Below are positions 35,995 through 44,658 of a DNA stretch of 64,000 bases, one piece after another (position 1 is the first letter of the stretch; every line of letters begins with the position of its first letter). The stretch lies in NCBI GenBank assembly GCA_003151275.1, contig PLXC01000076.1, positions 62,001 through 126,000 of the forward strand, read 5' to 3'. The notes beneath the pieces were generated by a model that had not been told where the DNA came from, did no database searches, and worked only from the letters and a program-made list of their open reading frames with translations. The translations under genes and the position numbers were made by a program. Source of the stretch: Candidatus Melainabacteria bacterium (GTDB taxonomy: Bacteria > Cyanobacteriota > Vampirovibrionia > Obscuribacterales > Obscuribacteraceae).

Positions 35995-36551
35995 CTATTC
36001 CGACAAATTGGAAGATCCAGGCAGCCGCTTTTGTAATTGCCATTTGTGCGATGACTTTGTTGCACAACCCGCTTTCGTTTCTATGTGGCAGTCCAGAGGG
36101 CGGATTAGTTGGTGCGATTTTAGCCGGTGTGGGCATTTTTGCCTTTATTTGTCTAAGGGCTCAGGGGTCCACTATTGAGCACTTCCATCCACCTGCTGCG
36201 CTCTATGAGTTGTCGACAATAAAAGCGCTGGCTGCAATAAAAAACGGCTTGACGACTAAGTATTTTGGTGAGCGATGCTGGCGTTTCGAAACTTTGGATC
36301 AGGAGGAGGGGACTGCATTTTTTGTCTGTAAGTACATGGAGAAAAAATCAGAGAAAGACACGATGCAAGAGAAAATCATATTGCTGCACGTGAAGGTAGA
36401 ACGCGTAAAGAATGCTGCCGGTGTGTGTTTAAAGTATGACCCAGTGTCAGCTGGTGTTTTGGAGAAAGTTGCCCCAGCTGAGTTTTGTAAAGAGACAACA
36501 GAGTATATTGAGCAAGAGCTCAACGCAGCCGTGGAAAAAATGAAGACATGA
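35991..36551 (+). CDS. Two-span membrane protein of unknown function
   Basis: 186 residues from GTG 35991, overlapping the previous stop by 4 nt (GTGA). Membrane helices at ~8-25 (IQAAAFVIAICAMTLL) and ~38-56 (GLVGAILAGVGIFAFICL), then a ~130-residue soluble domain. No family recognised. Co-translation with the J-domain protein suggests a joint complex. Confidence 0.7.
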   Translation: MTIPTNWKIQAAAFVIAICAMTLLHNPLSFLCGSPEGGLVGAILAGVGIFAFICLRAQGSTIEHFHPPAALYELSTIKALAAIKNGLTTKYFGERCWRFETLDQEEGTAFFVCKYMEKKSEKDTMQEKIILLHVKVERVKNAAGVCLKYDPVSAGVLEKVAPAEFCKETTEYIEQELNAAVEKMKT

Positions 36552-36589
36552 GCACCGAGAGAAACCGCTAAGACAAAGGAGCATCTTTC

Positions 36590-37225
36590 ATGAAGACTAG
36601 AGTCGCTACAGCCGTGGCGATAATGATCGCAATGGCGTCATTGACGCCAGCAATAGCGCAAAAATTTGACCCAAAAAATCCGCCGGCGCCTGGTGCTGAT
36701 TTAGGTGGCATCATGGCTGGCTCAGAGCTGCAAAGCTATGACGACAAATACACGAGTATGAAGAAGTTTTGGGGAGACGATGTCGTTAGTCGAGCGTTCG
36801 AGAATGCCACTAACAATACAGGTTCTTTTGTGAGCAGCATGGCAGCCAAGTATGGTTTGGTTCAGCCAGGTGAGTTGAATTGGCAGACACGGCTGAGAGA
36901 AGCCGTCCAAGCAGCTCAGCGCGGAGATTGGAGGCAAGTGATTGCAAGTTGCACAGCAACAGTCTCTGCCAACCCTAATGCAATTGATGCTTACCTATTG
37001 CGCTCTGCTGCATACAACAGGCTCAATCAAAATGATGCGTCCTTGGCTGATGTAAAGACCATATACCAAATACGAAAAGAGACAAGGGCAACATTGGCTC
37101 AAACCGGCAAATATCCACCTGGCGGATCTGCGGATTTTGTTTTGACCGGGACCGCAAGTTCTTCAAGTGGTATGCATACCGGACTGCAAGATCTGCAAGA
37201 CAAGCTGAACAAGCTCGGTCACTAA
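36590..37225 (+). CDS. Secreted TPR-like protein
   Basis: 211 residues; ATG 36590 after AAAGGAGC. Signal peptide 1-23 (VAIMIAMASLTPAIAQ). A helix-pair region at ~105-160 (AVQAAQRGDWRQVIASCTATV, IDAYLLRSAAYNRLNQNDASLADV) is TPR-like and similar to the gene at 23970. Last gene of the transfer operon. Confidence 0.75.
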   Translation: MKTRVATAVAIMIAMASLTPAIAQKFDPKNPPAPGADLGGIMAGSELQSYDDKYTSMKKFWGDDVVSRAFENATNNTGSFVSSMAAKYGLVQPGELNWQTRLREAVQAAQRGDWRQVIASCTATVSANPNAIDAYLLRSAAYNRLNQNDASLADVKTIYQIRKETRATLAQTGKYPPGGSADFVLTGTASSSSGMHTGLQDLQDKLNKLGH

Positions 37226-38404
37226 AATGTGTTTGCTGTCTACTAGAAAAGTCCCGATAGCATCGTTCTTTTTTGTTCGATAATTGAACCGCTTGCAAAG
37301 CTGATTTGAAGCCATTCGTGTAGATTGAAATCTAAACTAATTTGTATGGAAGCGCTGCGCAATCGTCTTGAACATGTAACGTGGGCACTCTTCATAAAGC
37401 GCAATGCATGCAGTTTTCGGGGCCACGGCCGGATTTTCGTGTCGGCTTAAAAGTTAGCGTGGATAAGAGAATCAACGGTTCTTGTAATGTTAGCGCGAGC
37501 ATGGAGCACTTTTTCAGAACTCCATTTCATGACACAGGCAAGACTTTTGCGCTTTTGTAGCTTATCAATTCGTCTATGAAAACCAGCGCTTTGTATGATG
37601 GATAAAAGTTGCGATTAAGCGCGCCTGTAGTGATCAGACTGGCTCAAAACAAAGCAATTCATTGACCCTTCACTCTATGCGAATCGATACGTCTTGCGTC
37701 ACGAATATCCGAGCAAAAGAAAATCAATGCAAGGCAGGCCAAGAATGCACGTGAGAACTGATGTCGCGCGAACTCGCTCTTGGCTCTGGTTTTGAATAAG
37801 TGTCACTAGAATCAGACAGGTGCTCTAAACTTCAGTCTGCAAGCCGTTCGTGAATCACGTGTCGAGTGTGGAAAAACGTGTCATGCTGATTTGAATGTCA
37901 GTACAAATAGTGCAGATTCTATAAAACCCTGTAGTCGTCTGTGCGATAAGCCTTTCAATGTTACGTTGACAATGCCGCTCGGTTTACACGCGACAACAGA
38001 AATAAGTCAGTGAAGTGGACGGGTGCATGAGAATGCTACGTCTTAAGCGATACATCGGCTTAATAAGTGAAGGATAGTTCAAGCTGAGCAATGGAAAACG
38101 CTGCTGGTGTTCAAGTAGATTGAAATTACCACATCACAAAATACTTTTTTCAGGACACCGGCAGCGCAAAGACGAATATACACCCCAGTAGGGAATTTTC
38201 AAGCACCAATCTATTGGTGTGACTTTTGCCAGCCTGAGCCAAAAAAAGTTTTTGCTTGAAGTGGATGGCTCATAAGAGTTCGCGAGAGTGAGTTGAGCTT
38301 GATGAGACGGTTTTCAGATTTTACTAACGTTCACATGCGCGTCAAGAGTCACTAAAGAAAGCATGTGGCCGTAAGTCCACTCACACAAAAGGAAAAGGAC
38401 AAAC
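37226..38404. other. 1.18-kb stretch without genes
   Basis: No open frame worth reporting on either strand. A GTAGATTGAAAT motif occurs twice (near 37319 and 38115). It may be decayed sequence at the edge of the mobile core or a long regulatory region for the following operon, whose AAAGGA ribosome site closes the stretch. Confidence 0.6.
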
Positions 38405-38869
38405 ATGTTCAACCGAGTAAGGAAATTCTTCGGTGCACAAGATCCGCCTCCTGACCAAACTGGAACAGAGTCGTATTTTGAGAAATTGATTCGCTACATA
38501 CCTGCCGATATCGTGGCCGGCTATGTGGCTTTGGACGGCATGTTGAAAGAGCAGACTTACAATCCGCTCTGGCTTTCATGGGCAGTATTTGCAGCACTTC
38601 TTGTGTTGACGCCACTCTATGTTTGCTACATCAAGACCCAGCCGGCTGGGTTTGTTGCAAGCAAAACATTCCACTGGGTGGCAAGCTGTTGGGCGTTTGC
38701 AGTTTGGGTATTTGCCCTAGGCGGATTTGTGGCAGTGACCTTTGCGTGGTATCGCCCAATCTTTGGCACTGTGCTTTTGATTCTTACGACGATGGCACTG
38801 CCTGTGCTCGAGTCCTGCTTCTACAGCCCAGCTGCTTCCCGTCTTCCACCAACCAAGGTTCCTAAGTAA
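38405..38869 (+). CDS. Holin-like small membrane protein
   Basis: 154 residues; ATG 38405 after AAAGGA. An amphipathic N terminus (ESYFEKLIRYIPADIVAGYVAL) is followed by three hydrophobic spans (WLSWAVFAALLVLTPLYV; WVASCWAFAVWVFALGGFVAV; GTVLLILTTMALPVL). Size and topology resemble holins, but no family match is claimed. It starts a cluster with a lipoprotein, an S1-domain protein and a GH25 lysozyme. Confidence 0.65.
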   Translation: MFNRVRKFFGAQDPPPDQTGTESYFEKLIRYIPADIVAGYVALDGMLKEQTYNPLWLSWAVFAALLVLTPLYVCYIKTQPAGFVASKTFHWVASCWAFAVWVFALGGFVAVTFAWYRPIFGTVLLILTTMALPVLESCFYSPAASRLPPTKVPK

Positions 38870-38878
38870 GGAAGAGAA

Positions 38879-39421
38879 ATGAGGACTACACTCGCCGCAC
38901 TTTTAGCTTCTTCTTTGGTTCTCTCTGGCTGTGCCAGTTTTTACCCTCCTACCAACACTCATGAATTGACATCTGGCAAAGCTTATTGGATAGACACGGA
39001 TGCTAGCCGCCGAGGTATCGTTGTTCTGCCGCGAGCCGACGGAAAAGGTGTCCAGGTCTGTGCGGAGCCCTCACCTGACGTAGCGCTGCAGACGATTACT
39101 CAGATCATGGCTCAGGTGACTTTGAATAATCCTCAAGTCGACGCTAAGACGCAACTTGAATTCAGCACGGCTGTAATTGACTTGAGCAAACGCAGCCAAA
39201 CTATTTTGTTCTTGCGCGAAGTTCTATTCAGACTTTGCGAGCAGTCGGTCAACAATAACCTCTCATCAGACCAGGTTATGCAGCTCTATGAGCTCGCTGT
39301 TAAGACCTCGTTGGTACTGGCGCAGGGTGAGTTGGCTAAGCACCAGGCAGACCTCGCTCTGCGTCTTTCCGATCCAGCAGTTCGCAAGATGTGGAATGAA
39401 GTGACACAAGGTGCTCAGTAG
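38879..39421 (+). CDS. Small lipoprotein
   Basis: 180 residues; ATG 38879 after AAGGAAGAG, 9 nt after the previous stop. Lipobox LVLSGC (Cys18) follows a short hydrophobic signal, so it is lipid-anchored in the envelope. The mature part is helical and soluble. No family recognised. Next to a holin-like protein and a lysozyme it could be a spanin-like or envelope adaptor protein; that is speculative. Confidence 0.75.
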   Translation: MRTTLAALLASSLVLSGCASFYPPTNTHELTSGKAYWIDTDASRRGIVVLPRADGKGVQVCAEPSPDVALQTITQIMAQVTLNNPQVDAKTQLEFSTAVIDLSKRSQTILFLREVLFRLCEQSVNNNLSSDQVMQLYELAVKTSLVLAQGELAKHQADLALRLSDPAVRKMWNEVTQGAQ

Positions 39422-39465
39422 CTAGCAAAACTATATTCAGAATAGTGAACCAAAGGATCGCGAAC

Positions 39466-39771
39466 ATGTCTGCTGACAATGGAATCTACGTGCTCAAGAC
39501 ACGAGGCATTAATGGTGAATTTGAATATCGCGTACGCGAAGTACACAACATCGAAAGCATCTATGCCCCTGGAAATGCCAAGATTCCCGATACTGAAGTT
39601 TTAGTGAGCACTTTCGGTCAAGTGGAAGTTTTTACCGACGATCTGACCGCCTTCACTATTGCCAACGACTTGCTTTTTGATATCGAGCAAGACGGGGACA
39701 AAGTGGAATACGGAGTGCTGATGATTGAATTCGATCTGTCTTTTCCGGACACAATTGGTGTTCGCTGCTGA
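39466..39771 (+). CDS. Small hypothetical protein
   Basis: 101 residues from ATG 39466 (AAGGATCG 8 nt upstream); a GTG at 39445 is in frame. Beta-rich and acidic (YVLKTRGINGEFEYRVREVHNIESIYAP). No signal peptide or known domain. Confidence 0.65.
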   Translation: MSADNGIYVLKTRGINGEFEYRVREVHNIESIYAPGNAKIPDTEVLVSTFGQVEVFTDDLTAFTIANDLLFDIEQDGDKVEYGVLMIEFDLSFPDTIGVRC

Positions 39772-39900
39772 ACTAAGCTTCGCTCGTTATCGTCTTTCGT
39801 TCGAATAGTCGCAGACTTTATCGAACGCTAAATGTGATTGCGTGATACCGCGCAGTCGGAATCAATCTCGGCTATACAAGCCGTACACGGAGTAGAGATA

Positions 39901-40479
39901 ATGGAAAACCTGGCAATCAACGCGACCATCGACACGGCCAATCTTTTGGTGGATGGAGAAATCCTCATCGGTAAAATCAAAAAGCCATTCATTCAGGACG
40001 GCAAGTTGATGGGCGCTGTGCTCAGCTTCGAAGGCAAGAGCGAGACTGCGCTTTTGCACCGCAAGCAGATGGTCGGCAGCGACAGGAACGGCCGTCTCGC
40101 CGATATGAGACTCGGTGACGAAGTGACCGTGAAGATGCTGGTCACAGGTGAGCGTCCGGAACGCAAGACTTGGGCGAGTGAAGCCGGCATCGAAGACAGT
40201 GTGGTCATCGAGCGCTTGCTCTCTCTGCGTCCCAAGGGCGTCACCGGCAAGGTGGTCAATGCCACCGATTATGGTGTCTTCATCGAACTGCAGAACGGTC
40301 CTGGGGCTGGGCGCCGTGGCTTGGTGCACGCGAAGAATATGGGTGACGGTCGGGGCGCATCACTGAGCGCGTTCACTTCCTTCCTGCCTGGTGCGACTGT
40401 ACGCGTCGATGTGCTTGGGGCCGAAGTCGACACCAAAGGCACGGTTCGAATCGACCTGGCGCTCTCAAAAGCAGCCTGA
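39901..40479 (+). CDS. S1-domain RNA-binding protein
   Basis: 192 residues from ATG 39901 (GGAG upstream; a longer frame start at 39838 is less likely). Two S1-like OB domains. The second is clear (GVTGKVVNATDYGVFIELQ, RRGLVHAKNM, GATVRVDVLG, IDLALS) and the first is divergent (VDGEILIGKIKKPFIQ, LRLGDEVTVKML-type end). Probably binds RNA in the cytoplasm. Its place between a lipoprotein and a lysozyme is unusual. Confidence 0.75.
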   Translation: MENLAINATIDTANLLVDGEILIGKIKKPFIQDGKLMGAVLSFEGKSETALLHRKQMVGSDRNGRLADMRLGDEVTVKMLVTGERPERKTWASEAGIEDSVVIERLLSLRPKGVTGKVVNATDYGVFIELQNGPGAGRRGLVHAKNMGDGRGASLSAFTSFLPGATVRVDVLGAEVDTKGTVRIDLALSKAA

Positions 40480-40566
40480 TCTTCTATCGCTGGATCAAAT
40501 CTATGCCTGACCTTCACTCTGCCCAAGGTAGAGTCAACAATCAGCAAGATGAAAGAAAGAGAAAAG

Positions 40567-41283
40567 ATGGAACCAGCAGCAAAAGTCGCCGGCTTGTTCG
40601 GCTTAGATGTATCGCATTGGCAAGGCCAGGTTGACTGGAAACTGGTAAAGGACGCCGGTGTCCAATTTGTCTATGTCAAAGCGACGGAGGGAATTGGCTA
40701 TGTAGATTCATGGTATGACCGGCACATAGCGGGAGCGAAAGCCGCTGGACTGCCCTGTGGCTCATATCATTTCTTCCAGCCTACTGAGTCGGTGGCTAAG
40801 CAAGTCGAAAATTTTGTCCATCGAGTCGGCCCGCTAAAGGTTGGAGATCTGCCACCAGTGCTTGATGTGGAGATGCCTCCCGATTGGTCTGGCATAAATG
40901 TGAGTGAGCGTGTCAAAGGAGTGAGCGATTGGCTTGTTGCAGTCGAGCAGCAACTGGGCGTCACCCCGATCATCTACATGAGCCCATCTTTTGCAGGCGA
41001 CGAGCTTGGACACCCAGCGTTCCTCAAGAAGTATCAACTATGGGTGGCGCACTACACGCTCGCTACCGCGCCGACTGTGCCAGCACCGTTTACGTCATGG
41101 TTGTTCTGGCAGTATTCTGAGACCACAGCGGTGCCAGGAGTTCAAGGCCATGCCGACGTCAACTGGTTCAATGGCACCCTCGATGACTTGAGGCAACTGA
41201 TGATCAAGGGGGCTGCCAATCAGACGCTGACTGAACGGATTGCAAGCTCTATGCAAGCCTTGTTCAATCGGGTATTCAAATAG
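40567..41283 (+). CDS. GH25-family lysozyme, second copy
   Basis: 238 residues from ATG 40567; an ATG at 40549 is in frame, but the 40567 start gives the same N-terminal spacing as the paralogue at 5777. Motifs FGLDVSHWQG (Asp14), YVKATEG, CGSYHFF, catalytic VLDVEM (Asp100/Glu102), WLFWQYSE. A ~30-residue C-terminal extension (LTERIASSMQALFNRVF) is absent from the first copy. No signal peptide. It follows the holin-like, lipoprotein and S1 genes, so a phage-type lysis role is possible. A terminator lies downstream. Confidence 0.9.
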   Translation: MEPAAKVAGLFGLDVSHWQGQVDWKLVKDAGVQFVYVKATEGIGYVDSWYDRHIAGAKAAGLPCGSYHFFQPTESVAKQVENFVHRVGPLKVGDLPPVLDVEMPPDWSGINVSERVKGVSDWLVAVEQQLGVTPIIYMSPSFAGDELGHPAFLKKYQLWVAHYTLATAPTVPAPFTSWLFWQYSETTAVPGVQGHADVNWFNGTLDDLRQLMIKGAANQTLTERIASSMQALFNRVFK

Positions 41284-41312
41284 TTCACGCCTGATTTGAT
41301 GTAGTTCAACGA

Positions 41313-41338
41313 CTGTGTACCTCTATATAGGTACACAG
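41313..41338. promoter_or_regulatory. Perfect palindrome CTGTGTACCT-N6-AGGTACACAG
   Basis: Ten-bp arms around CTATAT. Could be an operator or a hairpin at the end of the lysozyme message. Confidence 0.55.
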
Positions 41339-41407
41339 GGTTGCAACTAATATCCCGCTGAAATTTCGTTCTTGCGCTAACCAGGCCAAGGCAAGATCGG
41401 CATGAAG

Positions 41408-41439
41408 AGTGCGCAACATTGACAAGCGCACTTTTATTT
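41408..41439 (+). terminator. Terminator after the GH25 gene
   Basis: AGTGCGC / GCGCACT arms followed by TTTATTTA. Confidence 0.7.
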
Positions 41440-42104
41440 ATGATCCTGTCAGCGCCACCGTATATAGTATCACGCGTGTTTGGTTAGCACCGCTGGCGGT
41501 ATCGCGCGGCTCGCGCAAGTGATTGCGAAGAGCTGGATGAAATCAGTACAGTAAAGGAATCTTTTACGCATCTACATTTCACAAGCAGCACTACAAACCA
41601 CCGCACCGTGCACATATTTCTACTTCCAGTTTCATTGCGAGCTCCCCTTCCCAGGTGGGCTTGTTTTGAATTGCTAGGTGCAACTGCTTTGAGATCTAAG
41701 ACGAGTGACTGATATTTGTGGCAGATAAAGAGTTTCTTGTGCGGCGTTAACGTAAGTTGGCGCAAGCTCGCTTTCCATCTGGATTTCGAGCATCGCTCGC
41801 ATGCAAATTGACGCCACCCAAGTCTCCGTTTTCGAGTGCGCAAGACTAGCTCGCACGAGCACTCGCTAGCACTTTCGACTTGCCCCATTCTCTTCCCTTT
41901 ATAACGATAGCGATCTGCTCAAATGCATTCTCAAAAAAGCGTGATGCAGAAATACTCGTCGCTCCAACTTACCAACCACAAAGTGCTGAAAAACACCGTT
42001 TTTCGCTTCACGCAGCTCAAGCGCTGAAGCGTTATCGGCTGTGTCTGCACATCCCATCAAGTCATTTTCGGACAAACGTCCGAGAAAACCTAAGGATACA
42101 AAAC

Positions 42105-44267
42105 ATGCCTACGACAAGATTCGTCGACGAAATCGGCGGCAGCGACGCCAACTCAGGCCTTACTTTCGCGCTGCGAAAGAAGACTCTGGCCGGCATTGCC
42201 ACAGCCGGTGTAGCTGCCGGTGACACCATTCGCGTCATGGGGAAACCCTCGACTGCAAGTGGCATCAACGCCACATTTACCAACCTCTCAAGCGCAGTGA
42301 CTCTGGCGAGCGCGCTCACCCAGAGCATCTTCACATCAGGCGCAGCCTGGTCACCAAAAACCAACGTAACTTCGACCGGCAGCCAGTCTGGCAAGCTCAG
42401 CGCAACAAGCGCTGTCAACGTCGCCATCGCCGCGGCCTTCACTACCGGAGTCGCAGCATTCTTCGCCACAGGCGCGCTCAACTTGAGCACTTTCCAGCAA
42501 CTTTCCTTCTGGGTCAAACCAGATGTGGCAGTGGCTACAGGTGTTCTGCGTTTGGATCTCTGCAGCGACGTTGCCGGTGTCACTCCGGTCAATCAGCTCA
42601 CCCTGCCAGCACTGACTGCTGGACAGTGGAACCTGATCACGATCGACAACGGTGCCAACTTCGGCGCGAGCATCCAGAGCATCCGCCTCTTCGCAGTAAG
42701 CGACCCTGGCACGGTGACACTGACATTCGATGACATCATCGCTTGCAAAGCAGCCTCTGCCGTCAACTGCTTGACGCTCAACAGCCTGATTTCGTCGGAC
42801 AACGCCACCTGGTACGGTATCAAGTCAATCAACGGCACTGCCGTTGTCCTGGACACAGGCGGCACGGCCTCGGCGCAGACAGCCAAGGGCATCTGGTCAG
42901 GCACCACTGGCGCACTTGCTCTGTCGATTCTGGCACCACTGACCAAGAGTGCAGCTGGTGTTGGCGGTGCGGCTATCACTGACACTTTCAACAGTGCGAC
43001 AAGCGGCACGCTCGGCAACCCGATTATCATCTCGGGCGGCTGGGACAGCACGGCTATGACCACTCAGAGCGGTCTGACCGTTCTTGATGGTGTGGCAGCG
43101 CTTGCCGCTGTCGGTCTGACGATCGGCTGCGACTTCGTCACGCTCGACCACTTCGTCTTCACCCGCTTCAATGCGCCTATCAATTTGAACGGGTCGACCA
43201 AAAAAGGCTACACGCTCTCCAGCTTCACAATCTCTGACTGCGGTGGGCTGTTCACGTTGCCGGCGCACGCAGTCACCTTCAGTACTTGCCAGATCTTGAA
43301 CTCGATTGGCGGTTTGAGCATTCCTCAGACGACCAACTACAACACAGACGCGGCCGCGTACAGCGTGGCCTTCGTGAAGCTGATTGGCAATACAAGCGGC
43401 GACGGCATCACCGTGCCTGCCAACGTCGGTTCACCTGCAATCACTATCCATGATTGCTCGGTGATTGGCAGCACTACGGGCAATACCAACGGCTTCAACA
43501 TCTCAAGCCCCTGTATCTTCTACAACAATACGTCAAACGACAACGCGTCGGGCAGCACCGCGGTCGGCTTCTTGTTCCAGAACATGAACGACTTCATCGC
43601 CTACAACTTGCAGGGTCGCAATAACTCTGGCGCCCAGGTTCAACTGAACAACGCTTATGTCGAGATTTTCACGCTCGACACGAACTTCAACCTCGGCACC
43701 CAAGTCAAATTCGTCAGCGGCAGCGAAGGTGAGGCAATCATCTATAGCTGGACGCAAAATGGTACGGCGCCCAAGACTTCGCTTGGCGATCCGGCAACTG
43801 GCGAAACATCAGGCAACATCGTTGCTGCGCATCGTGAAGGCGGACTGGTCGCCAATAACAGCATCTACAGCGACTATGGCACCGTTACCACGACGGGAGT
43901 CACCGGTCAAAGTGGTGGCAGCGGCTGGAAGCTCTCGCCTAATGCCAACGCATTCGCCAGTTCTCCGCTCCGTCTCAACGTCGGCAAAGTACCTTGCCCA
44001 GCCGGCATCCCCACGACGATCAAGTATTACGCGCAGCTTTCTTCGGCTGCCGGCATCAGCGCACAGCTGCGTATCGCCGGTGGTCGCTATCCAGGCGTTG
44101 GCTCTCCGGGTACCGATATCGTCGCGGCCGTCGCCGGTACTGCCTGGACGCAGTACACCCTTACGTTTACGCCGACGGAAAACTGTGTCGTCGACGTGTT
44201 CTTCGAGGCATGGGGCAGCTCCAGCTTGACCGCCAGCGTAAGCGGGCCGGTCACAATCACTCAGTAA
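42105..44267 (+). CDS. Tail-fibre-like beta-helix protein
   Basis: 720 residues from ATG 42105 (TAAGGATAC upstream); the frame is open to 41880 but without a ribosome site. Starts PTTRFVDEIGGSDANSGLTF, typical of phage-type fibre or spike proteins. Middle: carbohydrate-binding-like jelly roll (LSFWVKPDVAVATGVLRLDL). Then a right-handed parallel beta-helix (ISDCGGLFTLPAHAVTFSTCQ, IHDCSVIGSTTGN) and a beta-sandwich end. No signal peptide. It is followed closely by YD-repeat genes. Confidence 0.75.
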   Translation: MPTTRFVDEIGGSDANSGLTFALRKKTLAGIATAGVAAGDTIRVMGKPSTASGINATFTNLSSAVTLASALTQSIFTSGAAWSPKTNVTSTGSQSGKLSATSAVNVAIAAAFTTGVAAFFATGALNLSTFQQLSFWVKPDVAVATGVLRLDLCSDVAGVTPVNQLTLPALTAGQWNLITIDNGANFGASIQSIRLFAVSDPGTVTLTFDDIIACKAASAVNCLTLNSLISSDNATWYGIKSINGTAVVLDTGGTASAQTAKGIWSGTTGALALSILAPLTKSAAGVGGAAITDTFNSATSGTLGNPIIISGGWDSTAMTTQSGLTVLDGVAALAAVGLTIGCDFVTLDHFVFTRFNAPINLNGSTKKGYTLSSFTISDCGGLFTLPAHAVTFSTCQILNSIGGLSIPQTTNYNTDAAAYSVAFVKLIGNTSGDGITVPANVGSPAITIHDCSVIGSTTGNTNGFNISSPCIFYNNTSNDNASGSTAVGFLFQNMNDFIAYNLQGRNNSGAQVQLNNAYVEIFTLDTNFNLGTQVKFVSGSEGEAIIYSWTQNGTAPKTSLGDPATGETSGNIVAAHREGGLVANNSIYSDYGTVTTTGVTGQSGGSGWKLSPNANAFASSPLRLNVGKVPCPAGIPTTIKYYAQLSSAAGISAQLRIAGGRYPGVGSPGTDIVAAVAGTAWTQYTLTFTPTENCVVDVFFEAWGSSSLTASVSGPVTITQ

Positions 44268-44279
44268 AGGAGATTCTCC

Positions 44280-44555
44280 ATGACGACTTCAACATTCGAC
44301 CTCTGGCAGGCCTATCAGGCTGCGCCAGTCATCTGGGGTGCCATCCAAGACACCACCGTCTTGGCTTATAAGTATCAGGCAGCGCCCTTTGTCACCAAGA
44401 ACGAGCCGCCGACGTCCGTGCAGTATCGCTACGACTCGCTCGGAAGATTGATCGCTACCTCATTTATCCCCCAGGGCACTACCGTTGCCACCGCATACGA
44501 TGCTGTTGGGAACAGGCAGTCAGTCGTGACAACCCAGGGCCTTGGCGGGCTGTAG
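44280..44555 (+). CDS. Small YD-repeat protein
   Basis: 91 residues; ATG 44280 after AAAGGAG, 12 nt after the previous stop. Two YD repeats (YRYDSLGRLIAT and TAYDAVGNRQSVVT) close the protein. It looks like a detached RHS fragment or a small structural partner of the giant RHS protein downstream. Confidence 0.75.
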   Translation: MTTSTFDLWQAYQAAPVIWGAIQDTTVLAYKYQAAPFVTKNEPPTSVQYRYDSLGRLIATSFIPQGTTVATAYDAVGNRQSVVTTQGLGGL

Positions 44556-44598
44556 CACCAGCTCCATTCCTACCAGGAGTCATTGAGCCTATCAATAT

Positions 44599-44629
44599 CA
44601 GAAGGTTGAAAAAGGAAATCAACCTTCTG
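44599..44629 (+). terminator. Hairpin between the YD gene and the RHS giant
   Basis: CAGAAGGTTGA / TCAACCTTCTG, perfect 11-bp arms with a 9-nt loop; no T-run. Possible attenuator or processing site. Confidence 0.6.
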
Positions 44630-44658
44630 CAACCTCGAGCAAGAAAGGGGTGAATCAA

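Larger units (their letters stand above)
41284..42104. other. Intergenic region with palindrome and terminator
   Basis: About 820 bp with no supported gene. It holds the palindrome at 41313-41338, the terminator at 41408-41439 and the leader of the tail-fibre-like gene. Confidence 0.5.

Noticed and set aside
41484..41888. 134-codon minus-strand frame
   Set aside because: No ribosome site, no domain, very Arg/Ser/Cys-rich; looks like chance.
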